This document shows, piece by piece, positions 1-5,600 of a stretch of 6,795 nt of DNA. The stretch is taken from the NCBI GenBank assembly GCA_028275265.1, contig JAPWUZ010000145.1, positions 1-6,795 of the forward strand. Reading direction: 5' to 3'. The position numbers and the translations under genes were made by a program. Below the pieces are notes generated by a model that had not been told where the DNA came from, did not search any database, and was given only the letters and a program-made list of their open reading frames with translations. This stretch comes from Armatimonadota bacterium (GTDB taxonomy: Bacteria > Armatimonadota > HRBIN16). The first letter of the stretch is position 1. Every line of letters starts with the position of its first letter.

Positions 1-721
1 CCGGGGCATTCGGGTTGGGACGGATAATGTACACCCTGCTCAATGTGCCCTTTTCCTGCTGACCACCCGCCCGGTTAATGGCTTCCAGTACTGTCGTGCT
101 GCTCTTCCACGGGTAGAGACCCGGGCGAACCACTTTACCCAGCACATAGACGCGGTTCACCACGTCTTCCGGGATAAATATCACGTCGTCGGGCTGCAGA
201 CGGTAGTTCTGGCTCATATCGCCTTTGAAGAAGAGCTTCTCCAGGTCCAGCGGAATGGTCTCTTCAGTGCCATCCGCGCGTTTTCGGCGAAGTACAGCAT
301 CCTGAAGCCGGGCGCGGTCGGGGTCAAAGCTGCCCGCCATGGAAATGGCGTGCATGACCGTTTCCCCTTCCTTGAACTCATAGGTACCCGGACGTAATAC
401 CATTCCCAGCACGGCAACACGCGGACGGTTGATAACCTTTAAGCTGATGCTGACGTGCGGGTCGCGCAGATATTGCGCTTCGATGAGCGCGGTGCGAATC
501 TTCTCGGCTACTTCACCTGTCGTCATGCCGCGCACGGTGATGGTACCAACCACAGGCAGGTTGATGGTACCATCCTGAGCCACGACCGTCTCGCGGCTCA
601 GGTTAGGGTCTTCGACCACCGTAATCTGCAGCACGTCGTCGCGCTGTATCCTGTAGTCGTCTGCGGCGAGTGCTATCGCACTCATCGCGATGAGGAGCGT
701 TACCAGAAACCACGTTCTCAT
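1..721 (-). CDS. Polysaccharide biosynthesis/export protein (Wza-like, Poly_export + SLBB domains), 3' end beyond the window
   Basis: This is a periplasmic or outer-membrane polysaccharide export protein of the Wza/BexD type, which forms the channel or periplasmic gate for capsule or exopolysaccharide. The window holds 240 codons from the ATG at 721 and the frame is still open at position 1. Residues 1-20 form a signal peptide with a hydrophobic core (FLVTLLIAMSAIALAA), with likely cleavage before DDY. No lipobox cysteine is visible, unlike Wza. Residues 22-98 match the Poly_export N-terminal domain ('YRIQRDDVLQI', 'DGTINLPVVGTITVRG', 'T..EVAEKI'). Two SLBB-type beta-grasp repeats follow: about 101-185 (RVAVLGMVLRPGTYEF, then TVMHAISMAGSF) and from 190 on (RVYVLGKVVRPGLYPW, then TVLEAINRAGG). 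Its start has an AAGGAGG site 11 nt upstream. It lies 71 bp downstream of the protease gene in the same direction, with no promoter evident between them. Family assignment is firm; the exact polymer exported cannot be inferred. Confidence 0.93.
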   Translation of the reverse strand, partial: MRTWFLVTLLIAMSAIALAADDYRIQRDDVLQITVVEDPNLSRETVVAQDGTINLPVVGTITVRGMTTGEVAEKIRTALIEAQYLRDPHVSISLKVINRPRVAVLGMVLRPGTYEFKEGETVMHAISMAGSFDPDRARLQDAVLRRKRADGTEETIPLDLEKLFFKGDMSQNYRLQPDDVIFIPEDVVNRVYVLGKVVRPGLYPWKSSTTVLEAINRAGGQQEKGTLSRVYIIRPNPNAP

Positions 722-732
722 ATTTTCGTCTT

Positions 733-739
733 CCTCCTT
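733..739 (-). promoter_or_regulatory. Ribosome binding site of the polysaccharide export gene
   Basis: On the minus strand this reads AAGGAGG, a full match to the anti-Shine-Dalgarno core, 11 nt before the ATG at 721. It supports that start, which also gives a clean signal peptide. Confidence 0.85.
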
Positions 740-792
740 TTTTCGGGCATGTCCGCTGTTCCATCTCCACGTTATCAGTGCATCGCATCGCC

Positions 793-2673
793 CTACGGGC
801 TGCTCACAGGCACCAGAACGCCGCTGCTCGCTACGGCAAACGGCTCGTCAAGGTACTGGTCAAAAGCACTGGTGGCTTCCACCTTGACCAGCACGCGCGG
901 GTAAGCGATGGGCACAACCACCTGCTGCACGTTGTCAATCGTCGAAGCAGAGGTGCCGATGATGTTGCCTGTGCTTTCGTCGATTAAGGTCAGTTTCAGG
1001 TTTGCCAGGCTACGCAGGTAAGTGTATCCTTGCGAGGCGGAGAAGCCGGCATGGCGGTGCCATACCAGTGTTACCTTGCCTTGTGCAGGTAACCGCGTGC
1101 GGAAGTACGCTACGCTTCCCGACATGCCCGCAGGCTTCACCGAGCTAGTGGCATACTGCCGGTTGATAACATGCCGCATGGCGGAACGCAGGTCTACGTA
1201 TCCCCAGCCCCAGTTCCTGTCCCAGCCGGCGTCTCCACGGTCTTCCGCACTGTTAATCAGCACCGCCTTCAGCAATAGCGGGTCGTGGATGCCCAGGTCG
1301 TGCAGAAGCGCCAATGCACCTGCCAGATGGGGAGCCGCCAGACTGGTGCCGCTCGCCGCGCTGAAGCTGCTGCCCGAACCACTGGTGGTACTGATGTTTG
1401 TGCCCGGGACCGTCACGTCCGGCTTTTTGCGCCCGGCGATGGTCGGTCCCTTGCTGCTGAAGCTGGCGATAACGTCATCGTCGCGGGATATGGTGCTCCT
1501 GTCATCGGAGGCAGCCACGGCGATGCCATTGTAGGCAGGAGCGGGAGTAAAGAGCGTTTTCTGGGTGCCTCCACCGTTGCCCGCCGCGATAGAAAGCGGT
1601 ATCTGATACGTGTAGATAAACGCATCGAACGCCTGAGTCAAAATGTCGTCGTCAACGCTGGTTGACGCGCCGAAGCTAAAGTTGATGCCCGCAATCCCCA
1701 CGCCCGGTGGCAAAGGAGCTTCACGCGCCGCCCAGTCCAGCGCAATCAACGCATCGGCGGCGTTCATGGAACCTCCGCCGGTCTTCGTGCGATAACCCGC
1801 TTTCAATATCACCCCGTATCCTGCAAACGGAGCAACGCCTTTTTTCGTGGGGGTGTTTGCCAGAGCACAACCGGCGACCGCCGTGCCATGCCCCTGCAGG
1901 TCGCGTGCGGTCATGTAGTCGTCCCCGTAAACGGAGTTGCCGCTGGAGTCGGTATCCAGCCTGCCGTAATCGTGGAAAGCCTGTATGCCGCTGCCGATTC
2001 CGGGCACGGTGCGATCGGGAATAATCCAAGTGTGTGCATTGAGGGCAGTATGTACGTAGTTTACCCCTGTGTCCATAATGGCTGGTGCCCAGGTGGGTGC
2101 GGTATAACCTTCGTCCCACACCGCAGGTGCAAACAGGGTGGGGGTGGAAACGTCCAGCTGGGCTTGCAGGACCTGGGGATTCCACACCAGAGCGACCTCC
2201 GGTATTTTATGCAGGTCGCGCACGCGCTGTACGGGAACACTTACGGCGAATGCGTTCAGGAAAGGAATATGCGTTAACACCCGCCCTCCGAGCGTCGCCA
2301 CCCGCGAGATTAATCTCGCCCTTGAGAGCATTAGAGGGCGCGCCGAATCCACGTAGACCGCGAGGCGATAGGTGTTCAACGCCTCCGCACTCTGCATCTG
2401 GGCGGCGATGTGTGCGCCCGCCAGCACGTCCGGGGGCACAGCGGGGTTCCCCGCAAGTGCACGCAACGCCAAGTCTATCTCTTCCAACCGCTGGCGCAAT
2501 GCGGGCTGCCACCGTTCTGCGGCTTCGGACATCGGTTGTTCTTTCATGACTACCCAGATAATGCGATGCGTCGGCGTTGGCTGAGGCACAGGTCGCCTGC
2601 CTGTATTTTGTGCGGATACCCCTACGCTGAGCAGCCAAATCACCAGAGAGAATAATGCTATGTCGCGACGCAT
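793..2673 (-). CDS. Secreted subtilisin-family (S8) serine protease
   Basis: This is an exported endopeptidase of the subtilase family, 626 aa from the chosen ATG at 2673. An in-frame ATG at 2709 exists but has no ribosome binding site and would put 12 polar residues before the signal peptide. The 2673 start has GGGAG 9 nt upstream and gives a clean signal peptide (MRRDIALFSLVIWLLSVGVSAQN). Numbered from that start, residues about 95-168 look like an I9-type propeptide ('TLGGRVLTHIPFLNAFAVSVP'), although a long Pro/Ala-rich stretch precedes it. The catalytic domain spans about 190-505, with Asp201 (IMDTG), His262 (GHGTAVAG), oxyanion Asn366 (AAGNGG) and nucleophile Ser444 (GTSLAAPHLAGA). All four are intact, so it should be active. 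The last 110 residues or so are beta-rich and resemble the jelly-roll domain common after the protease domain; no PEP-CTERM or LPXTG sorting signal is seen. Substrate is unknown. It lies just upstream of the export gene, so both products act outside the cytoplasm. Confidence 0.95.
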   Translation of the reverse strand: MRRDIALFSLVIWLLSVGVSAQNTGRRPVPQPTPTHRIIWVVMKEQPMSEAAERWQPALRQRLEEIDLALRALAGNPAVPPDVLAGAHIAAQMQSAEALNTYRLAVYVDSARPLMLSRARLISRVATLGGRVLTHIPFLNAFAVSVPVQRVRDLHKIPEVALVWNPQVLQAQLDVSTPTLFAPAVWDEGYTAPTWAPAIMDTGVNYVHTALNAHTWIIPDRTVPGIGSGIQAFHDYGRLDTDSSGNSVYGDDYMTARDLQGHGTAVAGCALANTPTKKGVAPFAGYGVILKAGYRTKTGGGSMNAADALIALDWAAREAPLPPGVGIAGINFSFGASTSVDDDILTQAFDAFIYTYQIPLSIAAGNGGGTQKTLFTPAPAYNGIAVAASDDRSTISRDDDVIASFSSKGPTIAGRKKPDVTVPGTNISTTSGSGSSFSAASGTSLAAPHLAGALALLHDLGIHDPLLLKAVLINSAEDRGDAGWDRNWGWGYVDLRSAMRHVINRQYATSSVKPAGMSGSVAYFRTRLPAQGKVTLVWHRHAGFSASQGYTYLRSLANLKLTLIDESTGNIIGTSASTIDNVQQVVVPIAYPRVLVKVEATSAFDQYLDEPFAVASSGVLVPVSSP

Positions 2674-2682
2674 CCCGCCACT

Positions 2683-2687
2683 CTCCC
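2683..2687 (-). promoter_or_regulatory. Ribosome binding site deciding the protease start
   Basis: GGGAG on the minus strand sits 9 nt before the ATG at 2673, within a purine-rich run. The alternative upstream ATG at 2709 has only a weak purine stretch before it, so this site favours the shorter protein. Confidence 0.6.
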
Positions 2688-2781
2688 TTCTCCCCGATAT
2701 CACGGGCATCTCATTTTCTCATGTTTGCGTAATTTTGGCAAGAGGTTCGGACTGGTAATGTTAGCAGTTTTCATCACATCG

Positions 2782-2820
2782 AAAAGCACAGGGCAATCCG
2801 AACGTGGTGGACTGCCCTGT
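2782..2820 (-). terminator. Rho-independent terminator of the transketolase operon
   Basis: Perfect 8-bp arms (ACAGGGCA at 2788-2795 and TGCCCTGT at 2813-2820) enclose a 17-nt loop. Three more pairs can form inside the stem after one mismatch. Read on the minus strand the hairpin is followed by GC and then TTTT (2785-2782). It begins 16 nt after the stop of the C-terminal transketolase gene. The T-run is short, so efficiency may be partial, but position and orientation fit. On the plus strand there is no T-run after the hairpin. Confidence 0.65.
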
Positions 2821-2835
2821 ACGACGTGCGTTTGC

Positions 2836-3795
2836 TTATACAACGGCTTCCTGCCGCATGTTTACCAGCTCGATGGCTTCCCGAGCGATGTCGTCGGCGG
2901 TCAAACCGTACTTGCGCATCAGTGCCTCGGGCGCGCCGGACTCGGCGTAATCAGTCAAGCCGATGAAGCGCATGGGCACAGGATAACGCTTTGCCACTGC
3001 CATTGCGACCTGCGATCCCAGTCCAGTGTATACTAAGTGCTCCTCCGCAACCACGATAGCTCCGGTCTCGCGTGCCGCTTTTTCCACCGCCTCTTCGTCC
3101 AGTGGACGCACGGTGTGCATATCCAGCACCCGCGCCGAGATGCCTTGCTGTTCCAGCTGTTCCGCCGCATCCAGCGCGGCAGCCACCATCAGTCCGTTTG
3201 CAATCAGGGTCACATCGCGCCCCTCGCGCAGGGTGATGGCTTTGCCAATGCGGAAATCGGGACAGCCGTTCTCGTACACGATGGGTGCTTTGGGGCGTCC
3301 CACGCGGATGTAGACCGGTCCGACGTGTTCTGCTGCCGCACGCACCGCAGCGCGCGTTTCCGTGCCGTCTGCCGGCACCATCACCACAAAGCCGGGTAGG
3401 GACAGCGCCAGTCCGATATCCTCGTGTCCCATCTGCGACACGCCGTCCTCGCCAATGGAGATGCCGCCATGCGTGCCCACAATCTTCACGTTATTGCCGC
3501 TGTAGGCGACCGCCAATCGCATCTGGTCGAACGCCTTGCACATCACGAAGCAGGCAAAGCTGGATGCGAAGGTGATTTTGCCCGACGCCGCCAGCCCCGC
3601 AGCGATGCCTACCATGTTCGCCTCGGCAATGCCCACGTTGAAAAAGCGGTCGGGGAACTGCTGGGCGAAGTACTTGGTCATGGTGGATTTGGACAGGTCC
3701 CCATCTAACACCACGATGTTGGGGTTCTCGCGCCCCAGCTCCGCCAGTGCTTTACCGTATGCTTCACGGGTGGCTTCACCCAGTGGTCTTGCCAT
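2836..3795 (-). CDS. tkt: Transketolase, C-terminal subunit (split transketolase)
   Basis: This is the C-terminal half of a two-gene transketolase, which moves two-carbon ketol units between sugar phosphates in the non-oxidative pentose phosphate pathway. The chosen ATG at 3795 has AGGAGG 7 nt upstream and gives 319 aa; an in-frame ATG at 3813 would translate the ribosome binding site itself. Residues about 1-165 form the pyrimidine-binding domain, with the catalytic Glu58 in NVGIAEANM that activates thiamine diphosphate. His109 lies in GTHGGISIGEDG. Residues about 185-319 form the transketolase C-terminal domain (ARVLDMHTVRPLD, VAEEH). Where yeast and E. coli enzymes carry His in GEDGPTHQ, this protein has Gln121 (GEDGVSQM), the arrangement known from animal transketolase. 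The length suits the second half of a split enzyme. It should pair with the gene 27 bp upstream. A different ketose donor (for example in a sulfosugar or secondary pathway) cannot be excluded, but nothing nearby suggests one. Confidence 0.93.
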   Translation of the reverse strand: MARPLGEATREAYGKALAELGRENPNIVVLDGDLSKSTMTKYFAQQFPDRFFNVGIAEANMVGIAAGLAASGKITFASSFACFVMCKAFDQMRLAVAYSGNNVKIVGTHGGISIGEDGVSQMGHEDIGLALSLPGFVVMVPADGTETRAAVRAAAEHVGPVYIRVGRPKAPIVYENGCPDFRIGKAITLREGRDVTLIANGLMVAAALDAAEQLEQQGISARVLDMHTVRPLDEEAVEKAARETGAIVVAEEHLVYTGLGSQVAMAVAKRYPVPMRFIGLTDYAESGAPEALMRKYGLTADDIAREAIELVNMRQEAVV

Positions 3796-3802
3796 TGCAC
3801 TT

Positions 3803-3808
3803 CCTCCT
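3803..3808 (-). promoter_or_regulatory. Ribosome binding site of the C-terminal transketolase gene
   Basis: AGGAGG on the minus strand lies 7 nt before the ATG at 3795, the ideal spacing. It fixes that start over the longer in-frame ATG at 3813, which overlaps this site. Confidence 0.85.
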
Positions 3809-3822
3809 GTCACCTTTGGTAT

Positions 3823-4653
3823 TCAGTCGGCGAGCTCCGCCAGCGCCTGCTCCAGCTCCGCCTGAGTGGGCGCTTTACCGTGAAATTCGTTGTTGTTCTC
3901 CATGAACGACACGCCTTTCCCTTTCACCGTGTGCGCGACGATGATGGAGGGCTGTTCTCGCGGTTCTTTCGCCCAGTGCAGTGCATCCATAATCTGCCGC
4001 ATATCGTGCCCATCGATCTCGCGCACCGCCCAGCCGAACGCTTCCCACTTGGCAACGACAGGCTCAATGCTCATAATCTCGCCAATCGCGCCGTCCAGCT
4101 GGTAGTGGTTGTAGTCCAGAATGGCGGTCAGGTTGCCCACGCGGAAGTGCGACGCCGCCATCGCCGCTTCCCAAATCTGCCCTTCTTCCGACTCGCCGTC
4201 GCCAATCATCACGTACACGCGGTAATCCCTGTTGTCCAAACGTGCTGCCAGAGCCATTCCTAGTCCGATGCTCAGACCCTGCCCCAAGCTACCAGTGGAT
4301 GCTTCCACCGCGGGCAGGTCTTTCACGGAGGGGTGTCCCTGCATCGGCGTGTCTATCTTGCGCAGCTGCCACAACCACTCTTCGGGGATGAAGCCCGCTT
4401 CCGCCAGCACGGCGTACAGTGCAGGCACCGCATGTCCCTTGCTGAGGATGAAGCGGTCGCGGTCTGCCCAGCGCGGGTTCTGAGGGTTGTAGCGCATCAC
4501 GTTGCCGAAGAAGAGAGCGGTGAGGATGTCTATGGCAGATAGAGAACCGCCCGGATGTCCGCTACCCGCGATTGCCAGCATTTTGACGATGTGCCGGCGC
4601 AGCTTGCGGGCAGTGCTTTGCAGATGTTCGAGTGAAACCTCCGATGTCACCAA
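3823..4653 (-). CDS. tkt: Transketolase, N-terminal subunit (split transketolase)
   Basis: This is the N-terminal, thiamine-diphosphate-binding half of the split transketolase, 276 aa, ending in TGA. The start is TTG at 4653, 8 nt after a full AGGAGGT site. The next codon is GTG (4650), which could also serve at 11 nt spacing and would remove a single residue. Recognisable family motifs in order: GSGHPGGSLS (31-39), KGHA (72-75) with His74, ASTGSLGQGLSIG (118-130), and the cofactor/metal motif starting GDGE (151-154, Asp152) and ending at Asn182 in LDYNHYQ. His258 in EFHGK matches the conserved histidine near the end of this domain. The lack of a pyrimidine domain is expected for a split enzyme, since the second half is encoded directly downstream. 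A strong promoter lies just upstream at 4687-4715. The family is certain; the in vivo donor and acceptor sugars are inferred. Confidence 0.94.
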   Translation of the reverse strand: MVTSEVSLEHLQSTARKLRRHIVKMLAIAGSGHPGGSLSAIDILTALFFGNVMRYNPQNPRWADRDRFILSKGHAVPALYAVLAEAGFIPEEWLWQLRKIDTPMQGHPSVKDLPAVEASTGSLGQGLSIGLGMALAARLDNRDYRVYVMIGDGESEEGQIWEAAMAASHFRVGNLTAILDYNHYQLDGAIGEIMSIEPVVAKWEAFGWAVREIDGHDMRQIMDALHWAKEPREQPSIIVAHTVKGKGVSFMENNNEFHGKAPTQAELEQALAELAD

Positions 4654-4660
4654 CGCACCG

Positions 4661-4667
4661 ACCTCCT
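4661..4667 (-). promoter_or_regulatory. Ribosome binding site supporting a TTG start
   Basis: AGGAGGT on the minus strand precedes the TTG at 4653 by 8 nt or fewer. No ATG lies at a usable distance. The first GG of the site can pair in a small hairpin: CCTG-AATA-CAGG (4676-4665 on the minus strand), a 4-bp stem with a 4-nt loop. That is too weak to call a regulatory switch. Confidence 0.75.
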
Positions 4668-4686
4668 GTATTCAGGTTCGATGGTG

Positions 4687-4715
4687 ATTCTATCCGAGAG
4701 CAGGGGATTTGTCAA
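4687..4715 (-). promoter_or_regulatory. Sigma-70 type promoter of the transketolase operon
   Basis: On the minus strand a perfect -35 TTGACA (4715-4710) is followed after 17 nt by -10 TAGAAT (4692-4687), one mismatch from consensus. Transcription should begin near 4680, giving a leader of about 27 nt that contains the AGGAGGT site. It is the only good promoter match upstream of this operon in the 186-bp divergent gap. Confidence 0.8.
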
Positions 4716-4772
4716 ACGATAATGCCTCCTTGGGGTGGCTCCCGCCGAACCATAAACTCCTCCCCACCGAAG

Positions 4773-4802
4773 TTGACAACTGCCCCCTCTTGCCCGTATA
4801 AT
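4773..4802 (+). promoter_or_regulatory. Consensus sigma-70 type promoter of the phosphatase operon
   Basis: A perfect -35 TTGACA (4773-4778) and a perfect -10 TATAAT (4797-4802) are separated by 18 nt. Transcription should start near 4809, about 30 nt before the phosphatase ATG. A 9-bp palindrome, AGAAGTTCT (4813-4821), lies just after the expected start point and could be an operator, but it is too short to claim. The -35 boxes of the two divergent promoters are 57 bp apart. Confidence 0.82.
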
Positions 4803-4839
4803 GCACAAGGATAGAAGTTCTGGATATTTAACGTGGTAG

Positions 4840-5571
4840 ATGGGGAGTGCATTGACAGCGACACAGCCACCTTATCGTTGCGCGCTGTTCGATATAGACG
4901 GTACTCTGGTCGACACCGTGGAGTTAATCGTCCGCGCTTTAGACCATACCTTCCGCAAGCATTTGGGCGTACAGATTTCGCGAGACGAGCTGCGCCGGAC
5001 CATAGGGCTTCCGTTGCACCGGCAGGTTCGCCTGTTCGACCATCTGGTGGACTTTGTGCCTGATCACCGCGCGATGGAGGCGGACGAAATCGCCTATTAC
5101 GAGTCGCACAAGCATCTGGAGCAGGTGATTCCGGAAGCGGTCGAGGCGTTAAAAGAGGCAAAGCGGGCAGGAATGCGCGTCGCGCTGGTGACATCCAAGA
5201 ACAGGCTGGAGCTGGAGACTTTTCTGCCGCGGCTGAACGTGAACGGATGGGTGGATGCGGTGGTGAGTTCATCGGACGTGGCTCGTCCGAAACCCGCGCC
5301 GGATTCGGTGCTGGTGGCACTGGAGAGGCTTCAGGCATCGCCTTCAGAAGCGATTTTCGTGGGCGACACGGTGTACGACATCCAGTGTGCGCGGGGAGCG
5401 GGTGTCCGAGTGATAGCGGTCGGATGGGGAGCGCATCCTGTAGAGATGTTGCGTGCAGAGCGTCCTGACTGGCTATTTGAGGAACCTGCGCAGCTTCGGG
5501 AGTTTATCGGGTCACTGCGGCGTGCAGAGCAAGAGGTGGCGTGTGTCGGCATCCCAACGGCAGGCGAATAG
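4840..5571 (+). CDS. HAD-superfamily phosphatase (phosphoglycolate phosphatase / PpaX-like)
   Basis: This is a cytoplasmic haloacid-dehalogenase family phosphatase, 243 aa, the usual length for the Gph/PpaX group. Motif I is FDIDGTLVDT with nucleophile Asp18 and acid/base Asp20; motif II is LVTSK (Thr118); motif III is Lys151 in ARPKPAP; motif IV is VGDTVYD with Asp176 and Asp180. All are intact. Residues about 28-98 between motifs I and II form a small helical C1 cap, which fits small phosphorylated substrates such as phosphoglycolate, sugar phosphates or pyrophosphate; the actual substrate cannot be read from sequence. The start is uncertain: ATG at 4840 has no good ribosome binding site, while a TTG at 4852 has GGGGAG 4 nt upstream and would shorten the protein by four residues without touching motif I. 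It is transcribed from the promoter at 4773-4802, divergent from the transketolase genes, and is probably cotranscribed with the next gene 29 bp downstream. Confidence 0.9.
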   Translation: MGSALTATQPPYRCALFDIDGTLVDTVELIVRALDHTFRKHLGVQISRDELRRTIGLPLHRQVRLFDHLVDFVPDHRAMEADEIAYYESHKHLEQVIPEAVEALKEAKRAGMRVALVTSKNRLELETFLPRLNVNGWVDAVVSSSDVARPKPAPDSVLVALERLQASPSEAIFVGDTVYDIQCARGAGVRVIAVGWGAHPVEMLRAERPDWLFEEPAQLREFIGSLRRAEQEVACVGIPTAGE

Positions 5572-5581
5572 CCGTGAAATA

Positions 5582-5588
5582 AAGGAGG
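5582..5588 (+). promoter_or_regulatory. Ribosome binding site of the disordered/hydrolase gene
   Basis: AAGGAGG lies 12 nt before the ATG at 5601, a somewhat long spacing. A GTG at 5591 is too close to the site, and its frame stops after 23 codons, so 5601 is preferred. Confidence 0.7.
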
Positions 5589-5600
5589 CTGTGCAAGAAG

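Noticed and set aside
455..904. 149-codon plus-strand open frame crossing the export gene start and protease end
   Set aside because: It is opposite two well-supported genes and their intergenic gap, with no family resemblance.
2700..2780. Possible weak promoter for the protease on the minus strand
   Set aside because: Only loose matches (TTGCCA with an AAAATG-like -10 at 18 nt, or TAACAT without a good -35). A promoter is expected here because a terminator lies upstream, but none can be chosen with confidence.
4815..4840. TATTTA just before the phosphatase ATG, suggesting leaderless transcription
   Set aside because: There is no matching -35 box, and a perfect consensus promoter lies 38 nt further upstream.
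4712..5338. 208-codon minus-strand open frame over the phosphatase gene
   Set aside because: It runs antisense through a complete HAD phosphatase with intact motifs, is Pro/Arg-rich without a recognisable domain, and covers the divergent promoter region.
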